This document shows positions 1 to 8,592 of a DNA stretch of 64,000 nt, in pieces. Source of the stretch: Pandoraea eparura (GTDB taxonomy: Bacteria > Pseudomonadota > Gammaproteobacteria > Burkholderiales > Burkholderiaceae). The notes under the pieces were generated by a model. That model was given only the letters and a program-made list of their open reading frames with translations. It ran no database searches and had not been told where the DNA came from. Position 1 is the stretch's first letter; each line of letters starts with the position of its first letter. Both the position numbers and the translations under genes were made by a program. The stretch covers positions 1-64,000 of the forward strand of contig NZ_CABPSH010000017.1 of assembly GCF_902459725.1 (NCBI RefSeq), read 5' to 3'.

Positions 1-240
1 GCCAATAATGGCGCCCGTGCGCTCGCGACGATTGGACGTCACTGCGCCACCGGCACCACCGCCAACGGCACCGCCAACCACGGCGCCCGTGCTGCCGCCA
101 AGCGCGCCGCCAACGGCTGCGCCCGCGACGCCGCCCAGCGCACCGCCAAGGGCATTGTTCATATCACCGGCCGAAGCCGACACGGAAGTCGTTGCAGCCA
201 GGGCGGCGATGGCCACCATTGGGAAAATTCGCTTGAGCAT
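1..240 (-). CDS. Glycine-zipper protein, N-terminal part (cut by the left edge)
   Basis: The reading frame starts at the ATG whose complement is 238-240 and stays open through position 1, so only the first 80 residues are seen. Residues 1-24 form a secretion signal (MLKRIFPMVAIAALA, then a probable cleavage after SASA). They are followed by repeated GG-A/V-x-GG motifs (GALGGVAGAAVGGALGG and more), typical of glycine-zipper proteins that sit in or near the outer membrane. A basic NRRER stretch then follows and the zipper appears to resume. The exact family cannot be told from this fragment. No strong ribosome site is visible before the start. Confidence 0.7.
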   Translation of the reverse strand, partial: MLKRIFPMVAIAALAATTSVSASAGDMNNALGGALGGVAGAAVGGALGGSTGAVVGGAVGGGAGGAVTSNRRERTGAIIG

Positions 241-373
241 GAGTCTTGATTTCGATTCGGATTGACGCGTGGCAAGTATAAAGACACGACGCCATGCCGC
301 CGACACGCCAATGTTTCGTGTCGCGTAAGACGGGTAACAAAATGTTTCCGAGCGTGCATTCCGAGCGATTTGG

Positions 374-1300
374 TTATCGCGCGTCGCCGCTCGCGCGACG
401 CCGCGCCGGTACTTTCATCTCGGCCACATAGCGATACAACTGTGCCGCCGCCGGCGAGAGCGGTCGCGCTTTGCTTCGAATCATGCCCATGCGCCGCGTC
501 ACCACCGGGTCGACCAGCGGCACGCTCGTGAGCAACGGATGATCGCCGCCTGGCATCGCCATCGTCGGTACGGCCGCCACCCCGAGTCCCGCTTCGACCA
601 GACCGAGCATCGTCGTGACGTGCTGCGTCTCGCAGATACTTGGCGGACGTTGGGGCAGCGAAGTGAGCGCCTGGTCGAGCAGCAGGCGATTGCCTGAGAC
701 GCGTCCGACACTGATGTGGTCGTACTCGTAAAGCTCGCGCCACGTCACTCGCTTCTTGCCCGCCAGCGGATGGTCGCGCCGGCAGGCCGCCACATAGCGC
801 TCCTGCAACAGCAGCTTGAACTCGATGTTGGCCTCCTGACTGCCGATGAAATTCAGCCCGAAGTCCGCGTCACCGTTTGCCACCGACGCGAGCACCTCGT
901 TGGCGCTCGCGTCGAGCACCGAGATGCGGATGCGCGGAAACGCCTGGTGGTAGCGCGAGATCACCTGCGGCATGAAGTAATACGCGGCGGACGGCACACA
1001 GGCGATGGTCACGTGCCCCAGGCTCGACGACGCCACATCGCGAATGCCCAGCAGCGCATTGTCCAGATCGTCGAGAATCCGTTGCGCGTCGCGGGCGAAG
1101 GCGCGCCCGACGGTCGTCAGCGACACGCGTCGCGTGCTGCGCTCGAAGAGCTTGACCCCGAGCGCGTCCTCGAGCTTTTCGATACGGCGCGAGAGCGCGG
1201 GCTGCGAGATGTGGATCGACTCGGCCGCGCGGCGGAAACTCGCCAGTTCCGCCACCGCGCGAAAAGCCTGCAAATCGTTCAGATCGAAATTGATCGCCAT
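374..1300 (-). CDS. LysR-family transcriptional regulator
   Basis: 308 residues, the normal LysR length. The N-terminal winged helix-turn-helix spans about residues 7-66 (FRRAAESIHISQPALSRRIE is the recognition part). The rest is the periplasmic-binding-protein-like effector domain, from about residue 92. The effector is not identifiable from sequence. The gene is divergent from the MFS transporter at 1602, and a T-N11-A type dyad lies in the shared promoter region. It therefore most likely controls the MFS, binding-protein and amidase genes. The C-terminus is rich in Arg and Ala (VPARRRASGDAR). Confidence 0.9.
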   Translation of the reverse strand: MAINFDLNDLQAFRAVAELASFRRAAESIHISQPALSRRIEKLEDALGVKLFERSTRRVSLTTVGRAFARDAQRILDDLDNALLGIRDVASSSLGHVTIACVPSAAYYFMPQVISRYHQAFPRIRISVLDASANEVLASVANGDADFGLNFIGSQEANIEFKLLLQERYVAACRRDHPLAGKKRVTWRELYEYDHISVGRVSGNRLLLDQALTSLPQRPPSICETQHVTTMLGLVEAGLGVAAVPTMAMPGGDHPLLTSVPLVDPVVTRRMGMIRSKARPLSPAAAQLYRYVAEMKVPARRRASGDAR

Positions 1301-1419
1301 GGCGTTGGGGAGAGAGCGTCATGCAAACGACCCAGCGCCCCCGGGTATCAGGGAGCGCAGAGGATCACGGAAGCAAAGGGTGGCGTGTTACCGATCGGTA
1401 GGTGCATTAGCGTGTATGG

Positions 1420-1442
1420 ATTGATAGCAAGTATGCATCAAT
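1420..1442. promoter_or_regulatory. Candidate LysR operator (ATTGAT-N11-ATCAAT)
   Basis: ATTGAT at 1420-1425 and its exact reverse complement ATCAAT at 1437-1442 are separated by 11 bp. This is the T-N11-A dyad architecture that LysR proteins recognise. It lies in the 301-bp region (1301-1601) between the divergent LysR and MFS genes, about 120 bp from the regulator start. Nothing else in that region looks coding. A second pair, GCAAGT (1427-1432) and ACTTGC (1452-1457), overlaps it. Confidence 0.5.
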
Positions 1443-1601
1443 CGTTTCAAAACTTGCAATTCACAGGAGAGGAAGTTTCGGCGCACCATTGGCGGCGTCT
1501 AAAAGCGTCCTGGGCAATTCGACATGTCCTTGGCAGAGACGCATTACGACGATTCATTGGCGGCCCGATCCCCCGGGCCGCCGGCAACACGGAGACAGCG
1601 C

Positions 1602-2921
1602 ATGTCACAGCGCCCCAACGACGCGGTTTCGCGTCGCCCCTCGAAAGCTGGCGCGGTCGTGCGCGTCACCGCCGGCAACTTCCTCGAACAGTTCGATTTC
1701 TTCCTGTTCGGCTTTTACGCTACCCATATCTCGCACGTCTTCTTTCCGGCGACCAGCGAGTTCGCTTCGCTCATGATGACCTTCGCCGTCTTTGGCGCGG
1801 GCTTCCTGATGCGACCGCTTGGCGCGATCGTGCTGGGCGCGTATATCGATAACGTCGGCCGCCGCAAGGGTTTGGTCACCACACTGGCGATCATGGCGAG
1901 CGGTACGGTGCTCATCGCCTTCGTGCCGGGGTACGCCACCATTGGTCTCGCGGCACCGGTGCTCGTGCTGATCGGCCGCTTGCTGCAAGGTTTCTCGGCC
2001 GGTGCCGAGCTGGGCGGCGTATCCGTGTATCTGGCGGAAATCGCCACGCCGGGCCGCAAGGGCTTCTACACGAGCTGGCAGTCGGCGAGCCAGCAGGTCG
2101 CCATTGTCGTGTCGGCGGCGCTCGGCTTCACGCTTTCGCTCACGCTTACCGCGCAGCAGATCGCGGCATGGGGCTGGCGTCTGCCGTTCCTCGTGGGTTG
2201 CATGATCGTGCCGGTGATCTTTGCGTTGCGACGCTCGCTCCAGGAGAGCGACGAATTCAAGCAGCGCAAGCGTCATCCGTCCTTGGGCGAAGTATTTCGC
2301 TCGATGGTTGCCAACGCCGGCGCCGTGATCGGCGGTACGATGCTCGTGGCGCTCACCACGACGGCGTTCTACCTGATTACCGTCTACGCGCCGACCTTCG
2401 GCAAGAGCGTGCTGCACCTGTCGAGCGCCGATGCGCTACTCGTCACGCTGTGCGTGGGCGTGTCGAACTTCATCTGGCTGCCGATCGGCGGCACGCTGTC
2501 CGACCGCATTGGCCGTCGCCCGGTGTTGTTGATCTTCGCGGGGTTGACGCTGGTGTCCGCCTATCCGGTGCTCACGTTCCTCGTGCAGGCTCCGAACTTC
2601 ACGCGCATGTTGATCTCGCTGCTGTGGCTGTCGTTCCTGTACGGCATGTACAACGGCGCCATGATTCCGGCGCTGACCGAAGTCATGCCGGCGGATGTGC
2701 GCGTGGCTGGCTTCTCGCTCGCGTATAGCCTCGCGACGGCGATCTTCGGTGGCTTCACGCCGGCGTTGTCGACGTATCTGATCCACGTCACGGGCGACAA
2801 GGCCGCGCCGGGCTACTGGATGAGTCTCGCCGCGCTGTGTGCGATTTGCGCGACGCTGGCCCTCTATCGACGCCGTCCCGGCGGGCAGGGCCGCCCCCGT
2901 ACCGAACTCGCCGCTGGCTGA
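1602..2921 (+). CDS. MFS metabolite:proton symporter (citrate/tricarballylate CitA/TcuC-like)
   Basis: 439 residues with about twelve hydrophobic segments. The sequence matches the metabolite:H+ symporter group of the major facilitator superfamily: an early [14 protein letters not shown] segment, the loop motif DNVGRRKG, and [14 protein letters not shown] in the fourth/fifth helix region. The start at 1602 is chosen because GGAGAC lies 8-10 bp upstream; an in-frame ATG at 1524 has no such site and would add a non-membranous leader. Likely substrates are di- or tricarboxylates, but that is family-level inference. It is the first gene of a unit with a binding protein and an amidase. Confidence 0.85.
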   Translation: MSQRPNDAVSRRPSKAGAVVRVTAGNFLEQFDFFLFGFYATHISHVFFPATSEFASLMMTFAVFGAGFLMRPLGAIVLGAYIDNVGRRKGLVTTLAIMASGTVLIAFVPGYATIGLAAPVLVLIGRLLQGFSAGAELGGVSVYLAEIATPGRKGFYTSWQSASQQVAIVVSAALGFTLSLTLTAQQIAAWGWRLPFLVGCMIVPVIFALRRSLQESDEFKQRKRHPSLGEVFRSMVANAGAVIGGTMLVALTTTAFYLITVYAPTFGKSVLHLSSADALLVTLCVGVSNFIWLPIGGTLSDRIGRRPVLLIFAGLTLVSAYPVLTFLVQAPNFTRMLISLLWLSFLYGMYNGAMIPALTEVMPADVRVAGFSLAYSLATAIFGGFTPALSTYLIHVTGDKAAPGYWMSLAALCAICATLALYRRRPGGQGRPRTELAAG

Positions 2922-3030
2922 GCCATGCAGCAGGCGCGTCCCCGTTCGCGGGCGCGCCCGGCAACGCTTCCCCAAAACGGATGCCATACGCGCATCCCTC
3001 CTCAAAAGCAAAACTCAGAGAGACACTTTC

Positions 3031-3846
3031 ATGAAAGCCATCGCCCTCCCGGCGCGCGTGCGCGCACCCCGACACCTGCTCGCCGCGCTCGGCGCAGGCA
3101 TCGCCCTGACGACATTGCTCGGCGCTACGGCGGCCAGCGCGCAAGACCTGCACGTGATGAACTCCGGTGGTTTCACGGCCGCTTACAAATTGCTGCTGCC
3201 CAAGTTCGAGGCGTCGAGTGGCGACCATGTCGACACCGCCTGGGGGCCGTCGATGGGCAAGGCACCCGAGGCGATCCCCAACCGGCTGGCGCGCGGCGAG
3301 TCCGCCGATGCCGTCATCATGGTCGGCTATGCCCTCGACGACCTCATCAAGGCAGGCAAAGTGCGTGCGGATTCTCGCGTTGACCTGGCCGATTCGCGCA
3401 TTGGCGTCGTCGTGAAAGCGGGGGACGTGGTGCCCGACGTCAGCACCCCCGACAAGCTCAAGGCCGCGCTGCTCGCCGCGAAGTCGGTCGCATATTCCGA
3501 CAGCGCCAGCGGTGTGTACGTCGAGCGCGAACTCTTCAAGAAGCTGGGCATCGCCGACCAGATGCGGGGCAAGAGCGTGATGGTGCAGAAAACGCCTGTC
3601 GCGGAAAAGGTCGCAGCCGGCGAGTACGCGCTTGGGCTGCAACAGGTCAGCGAGCTGCTACCGGTCAAGGGGGCCGCGTTCGCGGGCAAGATTCCCGAGT
3701 CGCTGCAATCGGTCACGCGCTTCGCGGGTGGCGTGCCGGTGAATGCGCCGCATCCCGAAGCAGCGAAGAAACTGCTGACGTATATGGCCGCGCCGTCGGT
3801 CGCGAAGGCAGTCGAGTCCACTGGTCTCGATCCGCTGGCGCATTGA
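3031..3846 (+). CDS. Periplasmic substrate-binding protein, ModA-like
   Basis: 271 residues. A long signal peptide ends near residue 37 (ATAASA, then QDL). The mature part resembles the type II periplasmic binding fold of ModA-like proteins: LHVMNSGGFTAAY at the start, a central YSDSASGVYVERELF segment, and a C-terminal HPEAAKKLLTYMAAP helix common in this family. No ABC permease or ATPase gene lies near, so it is an orphan binding protein. It follows the MFS gene by 109 bp and precedes the amidase. A GAGAGAC ribosome site precedes the start. The ligand is unknown; a small organic anion seems as likely as molybdate. Confidence 0.8.
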   Translation: MKAIALPARVRAPRHLLAALGAGIALTTLLGATAASAQDLHVMNSGGFTAAYKLLLPKFEASSGDHVDTAWGPSMGKAPEAIPNRLARGESADAVIMVGYALDDLIKAGKVRADSRVDLADSRIGVVVKAGDVVPDVSTPDKLKAALLAAKSVAYSDSASGVYVERELFKKLGIADQMRGKSVMVQKTPVAEKVAAGEYALGLQQVSELLPVKGAAFAGKIPESLQSVTRFAGGVPVNAPHPEAAKKLLTYMAAPSVAKAVESTGLDPLAH

Positions 3847-3863
3847 TGACCCGGTGGTCATCA
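3844..3863 (+). terminator. Hairpin overlapping the binding-protein stop codon
   Basis: TGATGACC (3844-3851), a CGGT loop and GGTCATCA (3856-3863) form a perfect 8-bp stem that includes the TGA stop codon. There is no T-run, so it may act as an mRNA-stabilising or attenuating hairpin rather than a true terminator before the amidase. Confidence 0.4.
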
Positions 3864-3997
3864 CTGAAGATGTGAACTAACGGGTTGTCATCGCCGCGGG
3901 GGATAATTTTCCCTCGGCATCCTTGGCGGGTTTGACCGACAATGGCGTGTCAGACAACGGCGTCGCACAGCACGACGCCTCCGCCAAGGAGACACAC

Positions 3998-5545
3998 ATG
4001 GCCTCAGCGCCAGCCCACCCCGCTCAGCCGATTCAGGCCGCCGATTCGCGTGCCGCCGCCGACACCACGCCCCCCCATGCCCCGCTCTTGAACGACATCG
4101 TCGCGCTCGACGCGCTGGCGTTGTCCGACGCCATTCGCGCACGCCGCGTATCGTGCCGCGAGGTCATGCAGGCCTATCTCGCGCACATCGCGCAGGTCAA
4201 CCCGGCGGTCAACGCCATCGTGTCGCTGCGCGACGCCGACGCGTTGCTCGCGCAGGCCGACGAGCGCGACCGTCAGTTGGCCGATGGCCAGTGGCTGGGC
4301 TGGATGCACGGCATGCCGCATGCCGTGAAGGATTTCGCCGCATGCGCAGGATTTCCCACGCGCAAGGGCTCACCGTTGACGTCGGCAGCGCCCGAAACGC
4401 AGGACAGCATCAGCGTCGCGCGCATCCGCGCGGCGGGCGCCATTTTCATCGGCAAGACCAACGTCTCCGAGTTCGGACTCGGCTCGCATAGCTACAACCC
4501 CGTCTTCGGCACCACCGGCAATGCCTACGACCCGACGCGCAGTGCGGGGGGCAGCAGCGGTGGCGCGGCCAGCGCGCTTGCGCTGCGCATGGTGCCGGTG
4601 GCGGACGGCAGCGACATGATGGGATCGCTGCGCAATCCGGCTGCGTTCGGCAACGTGTATGGCATGCGGCCGTCGCAGGGCCGGGTGCCCTATGGCCCGG
4701 CACCGGAGTTGTTCGTCCAGCAACTGAGTACCGAGGGGCCGATGGGGCGCACCGTCGCCGATGTCGCCCAACTGCTCGCCACGCAAGCGGGCTACGACGC
4801 GCGCAGTCCGCTTTCTCTCGTGCAGGATCATGGTGCGGTGCCGTTCGCGAGCGCGTTGCGACGTGACGTCAAGGGATTGAAGCTGGGCTGGCTGGGCGAC
4901 TATGGCGGCCATTTGCCGATGGAAGACGGGGTGATGGCCCTGTGCGAGGCATCGTTGCGGGACTTCACGGCCATGGGGTGCGAAGTGCAGGCGTGCGCGC
5001 CCGACTTTGCGCCGGCGCGGCTGTGGCAGACGTGGCTCACATTGCGTCACTGGCTCGTGAACGGGTCGCTGGGCGAGCTGTATGCCGACCCTGCGCGTCG
5101 CGACAAGCTCAAGCCGGAGGCGCAGTGGGAGGTCGAGGGCGGGAATGCATTGCGGGCGGCCGACGTGTATCGCGCGAGCGTCGATCGCAGCGAGTGGTAT
5201 CGCTCGCTCGCGCGTTTGTTCGAGCGTTACGACTTCCTGCTGCTGCCGTCGGCGCAGGTCTTTCCGTTTGATGCGCAAATGCATTGGCCGACATCGGTGG
5301 CCGGCACGCCGATGGACACCTATCACCGGTGGATGGAAGTCGTGATCGGGCCGACGCTGGCCGGGCTGCCGGCGATCAGCGTGCCGGTCGGGTTCGATGC
5401 GCGCGGGTTGCCGATGGGACTGCAAATCATCGGGCCGGCGCAGGCCGATCTCGCGGTGCTGCAACTCGCGCATGCGCACGAGCAGCAAACGCAGTGGGTG
5501 CGTCGTCATCTGCCGCCGATGCTGGCAGGGACCGCGCGGGCCTGA
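3998..5545 (+). CDS. Amidase signature family protein
   Basis: 515 residues. The Ser-cisSer-Lys triad of the amidase signature family can be read: Lys111 in HAVKD, the Gly/Ser loop AGGSSGGAAS (about residues 183-192) with the cis-Ser, and nucleophile Ser210 in DMMGSLRNP. This hydrolyses a carboxamide to acid and ammonia; the natural substrate is unknown. The start at 3998 has AAGGAG 8-13 bp upstream. It lies downstream of the MFS and binding-protein genes, which suggests that import and amide hydrolysis of one compound are linked. The MMGS in place of the usual GGS before the nucleophile is a mild variation. Confidence 0.88.
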   Translation: MASAPAHPAQPIQAADSRAAADTTPPHAPLLNDIVALDALALSDAIRARRVSCREVMQAYLAHIAQVNPAVNAIVSLRDADALLAQADERDRQLADGQWLGWMHGMPHAVKDFAACAGFPTRKGSPLTSAAPETQDSISVARIRAAGAIFIGKTNVSEFGLGSHSYNPVFGTTGNAYDPTRSAGGSSGGAASALALRMVPVADGSDMMGSLRNPAAFGNVYGMRPSQGRVPYGPAPELFVQQLSTEGPMGRTVADVAQLLATQAGYDARSPLSLVQDHGAVPFASALRRDVKGLKLGWLGDYGGHLPMEDGVMALCEASLRDFTAMGCEVQACAPDFAPARLWQTWLTLRHWLVNGSLGELYADPARRDKLKPEAQWEVEGGNALRAADVYRASVDRSEWYRSLARLFERYDFLLLPSAQVFPFDAQMHWPTSVAGTPMDTYHRWMEVVIGPTLAGLPAISVPVGFDARGLPMGLQIIGPAQADLAVLQLAHAHEQQTQWVRRHLPPMLAGTARA

Positions 5546-5578
5546 GCAGTGAAGCAGAGGCGTGGGCGGCCGTTCGGC

Positions 5579-5821
5579 TTACCGGGGACGGGTGGTTTGC
5601 GCCTGCGCGCGTAGCGGGCGCAGCAACTCACCCAGCGCGTTGTGATCGATCTCGTGCATGAGGGCGAGCAGGCGACCGATGTCGCCCGGCGGGAAACCCT
5701 CGCGAGCGAACCAGCTCAGGTAATTGCCTGGCAAATCGGCGATGCGCGTGCCCTTGTGTTTGCCGAACGGCATGGGCGTGGTGACGAGGCGCATCAGCGC
5801 ATCGGCGTCGAAGTCGAGCAT
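5579..5821 (-). CDS. DUF3820 family small protein
   Basis: 80 residues from the ATG at 5821. A TTG at 5863 would add 14 residues rich in Pro and Arg, and neither start has a clear ribosome site. The core TPMPFGKHKGTRIADLPGNY and the following YLSWF match the DUF3820 family of small cytosolic proteins of unknown function. It is convergent with the amidase (33 bp apart) and divergent from the dioxygenase at 5928. No function can be assigned from the neighbours. Confidence 0.75.
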   Translation of the reverse strand: MLDFDADALMRLVTTPMPFGKHKGTRIADLPGNYLSWFAREGFPPGDIGRLLALMHEIDHNALGELLRPLRAQAQTTRPR

Positions 5822-5927
5822 AAGGGACGGGCGCGGCAGGCGCGCGGGCACGAAGGGATGCAAAGCGTTACGCTATCACATGCGTCTCTCGGTTCGCCGG
5901 CGAGCGCGCCAAACTCAGGGAGCTTGT

Positions 5928-6584
5928 ATGCACCAAGGATTGGAGAGTATCGCGGCCTCGGGCGATTTGCCCGATCTGGGCGACAAAGCGCTCGAACCGT
6001 TGCGCAGGTTCGTCGAGGGGCTCTCGCGACTGCTGGCGCAAGCGCCGGATGAGTCGACGTTGCTCGACGCCGGCGCGGGTCTGCTGGCGCAACTCGTCGC
6101 GCGTGACGACTGGCTGCCCGACGCGTTCGCGACGCCGCATCCCGAGCACTATCAGCAGTTCCTGCTGCATTGCGATCCGGCGCAGCGTTTCTGCGTCGTG
6201 AGTTTCGTCTGGGGGCCGGGGCAGGTCACGCCGATTCACGATCACACCGTGTGGGGCCTGATCGGCATGTTGCGCGGGGCCGAGCATTCACAACCCTATC
6301 GGCTCGACGCGCAGAGCGTGCCGGTCATGTCGGGCGAGTCGGTGTGTCTGTCGCCGGGCGATGTCGAGGCGCTCTCGCCGCGCCTGGGGGACATTCACCG
6401 CGTGAGCAATGCCTTCGCGGACCGGGTGTCGGTAAGCATTCACGTGTATGGCGCGAACATCGGTACGGTGCGTCGCAGCGTGTTCACCGAGTCGGGCGAG
6501 CGCAAAAGCTTCGTCTCCGGTTACGCCAATGCGCAAGGGCCGGAGTCTCGGGATAAGGCGCCGCACCGCACGTCAGGTACCTGA
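5928..6584 (+). CDS. Cysteine dioxygenase-type thiol dioxygenase (possibly 3-mercaptopropionate dioxygenase)
   Basis: 218 residues, the size of bacterial thiol dioxygenases. The cupin iron ligands are visible: His104 and His106 in PIHDHTVWG and His157 in GDIHRVSN. The Ser-x-His-x-Tyr outer-sphere triad of this family is present as S170-I-H172-V-Y174. The enzyme adds O2 to a thiol to give a sulfinate; cysteine and 3-mercaptopropionate are the family's substrates, and sequence alone does not decide. CAGGGAGC precedes the start. A multi-domain rhodanese follows 177 bp downstream on the same strand, which supports a role in organosulfur breakdown. Confidence 0.85.
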   Translation: MHQGLESIAASGDLPDLGDKALEPLRRFVEGLSRLLAQAPDESTLLDAGAGLLAQLVARDDWLPDAFATPHPEHYQQFLLHCDPAQRFCVVSFVWGPGQVTPIHDHTVWGLIGMLRGAEHSQPYRLDAQSVPVMSGESVCLSPGDVEALSPRLGDIHRVSNAFADRVSVSIHVYGANIGTVRRSVFTESGERKSFVSGYANAQGPESRDKAPHRTSGT

Positions 6585-6761
6585 GGTGACTCAGGCCCGC
6601 GCGGCCCATGCCGAAGGACGGCGCAGTCGCCCGCCACGCCCGCCACGCCTGCGGGCGCGTTCTGCCACAATGGCGGTTCGGTTGCACGCAGGCGCGCGTA
6701 TATAGGCGCGCCGCGCCGACATACCTATCGAATCGACGTTAGACGCATCCAAGGAACCGCC

Positions 6762-8420
6762 GTGTCCTCTTTCTCGACCGAAGCGCCGTCGCAGACGGCT
6801 ACCCCGACGTCCGCCGCTGACGATGCCACCTTCCCCGAACTGAGCTTTGCCGACGTGCGCGCCGCGCTGCTTGCCCGCGAAGAGATGGCTCTGCTCGACG
6901 TACGCGAAGAAGACCCGTTTGCGCAGGCGCACCCGTTGTGGGCGGCGAACGTCCCGCTCTCACGCATCGAAATCGACGCCTGGGCGCGCATACCGCGACG
7001 CGACACGCGCATCGTCGTCTATGGCGAACATGGCGGCGAGGATCTGGCGCCGCGGGCTGCCCGCGTGCTGCGCAAGCTCGGTTATACCGACGTCAATGCC
7101 CTTGCGGGCGGCCTCGACGGGTGGATCGCGGCCGGTGGGGAAGTTTTTCGCGACGTCAACGTGCCGAGCAAGGCCTTCGGCGAATGGGTCGAAGGGCTGC
7201 GCCATACGCCGTCGCTCTCGGCGCAGGAAGTCCAGGCACTGCTCGATACGCGCGCCGACGTGGTCGTTGTCGACGCGCGCCGTTTCGACGAATACCAGAC
7301 CATGAACATTCCCGGCTCGACCAGCGTACCCGGCGCGGAACTCGTGCTGCGCGTGCGCGAACTTGCCCCCGACCCGGCCACCCGAGTGATCGTCAATTGC
7401 GCCGGACGCACGCGCAGCATCATTGGCACGCAATCGCTCGTCAACGCCGGCCTGCCGAATCCGGTGGCGGCGCTGCGCAACGGCACCATCGGCTGGACGC
7501 TCGCTGGTCAGACCCTTGAGCGCGGGGCCGATCGCCGGCCTCCGGCCGTGGTGAGCGGCGCCACGCTGGCCGCAGCACGTGTGGGGGCCCGTGCCGTGGC
7601 CGATCGCGCGGGCGTGCGCCGTATCGCGCTGGACGACGTGCCCTCACTGAACGCGCCGGGGCGCACCGTCTACCGCTTCGATGTGCGCACGCCGGAAGAC
7701 TACGTCGCCGGGCACTTGCCCGACTTTGCCAATGCGCCGGGCGGACAACTCGTGCAGGAGACCGACCATCAGGCGCCGGTGCGTGGCGCGTGGATCGTGC
7801 TCGCCGACGACGATGGCGTGCGGGCCGATATGACCGGCTCGTGGCTTGCCCAGATGGGCTGGACCGTCTACGTCGTCGAGCCGCATGGCGACGAGGCGCG
7901 CACTGCCCAGGGCGGCTGGCCGTTGCATACGCCGAGCGCGCCCGATGTCGCGACCGTCTCGCCGGCCGTGCTCGCGCGCTGGCTTGACGATTCCGAGCCT
8001 GGCCAGGTTGCGGTGCTCGACGTCACCTCGGGCGTCAACTACGTCAAGCGTCACATTCCGGGGGCATGGTTCGTCATTCGCGCGCGCTTGTCCGAGGCCT
8101 TGCGTGAGGTCGGTCCTGTGCAGCGTTACGTGCTCACCTGCGGCTCCAGCTTGCTCGCGCGCTTTGCGGCGGACGATTTGCGACGCCTGACCGATGCCGA
8201 GATCCTCGTGCTCGATGGGGGGACGCAGGCGTGGATCCATGCCGGACTGCCGCTCGAATCGGGCCCGACCCGACTGGCCAGCCCGCGCGACGATCGCTAT
8301 CGTCGCCCGTACGAGGGCACCGACAATGCCGCCGAGGCGATGCAGGCGTATCTCGACTGGGAGTACGGGCTCGTCGACCAGTTGCGTCGCGACGGAACGC
8401 ATCATTTTCAGGTGGTGTGA
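6762..8420 (+). CDS. Four-domain rhodanese-related sulfurtransferase
   Basis: 552 residues with a GTG start preceded by AAGGAA. Four rhodanese-like units can be traced: about residues 30-130, 145-250, 290-385 and 405-500. The second has an active-site loop Cys (NCAGRTRS) and the fourth has LTCGSSLLA. The first (YGEHGGE) and third (LADDDGV) lack the Cys, so they are probably structural. A catalytic Cys would take up sulfane sulfur and pass it to a thiophilic acceptor. It follows the thiol dioxygenase gene and plausibly handles sulfite or persulfide released in the same pathway. Cytoplasmic, as no signal is seen. Confidence 0.88.
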   Translation: MSSFSTEAPSQTATPTSAADDATFPELSFADVRAALLAREEMALLDVREEDPFAQAHPLWAANVPLSRIEIDAWARIPRRDTRIVVYGEHGGEDLAPRAARVLRKLGYTDVNALAGGLDGWIAAGGEVFRDVNVPSKAFGEWVEGLRHTPSLSAQEVQALLDTRADVVVVDARRFDEYQTMNIPGSTSVPGAELVLRVRELAPDPATRVIVNCAGRTRSIIGTQSLVNAGLPNPVAALRNGTIGWTLAGQTLERGADRRPPAVVSGATLAAARVGARAVADRAGVRRIALDDVPSLNAPGRTVYRFDVRTPEDYVAGHLPDFANAPGGQLVQETDHQAPVRGAWIVLADDDGVRADMTGSWLAQMGWTVYVVEPHGDEARTAQGGWPLHTPSAPDVATVSPAVLARWLDDSEPGQVAVLDVTSGVNYVKRHIPGAWFVIRARLSEALREVGPVQRYVLTCGSSLLARFAADDLRRLTDAEILVLDGGTQAWIHAGLPLESGPTRLASPRDDRYRRPYEGTDNAAEAMQAYLDWEYGLVDQLRRDGTHHFQVV

Positions 8421-8592
8421 GCGAGTCCAGGGCGCGACCGTTGGGGCTGGCGGGGGAGCGCCACGTTGCCGTCAAGTGGGGGCAGACGTGGCATACTCCC
8501 CAGCTTCTGACGCCGCCGCCTGACGCCACAATGTGAACCCGGTTCACGTGCAAGTGGATCGGTGCCGCGCCCGACTTGCTTTCGAATCCATC

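Noticed and set aside
8-265. Pro/Ala/Thr-rich plus-strand open frame at the left edge.
   Set aside because: It is antisense to the glycine-zipper protein, which has a proper signal peptide on the minus strand.
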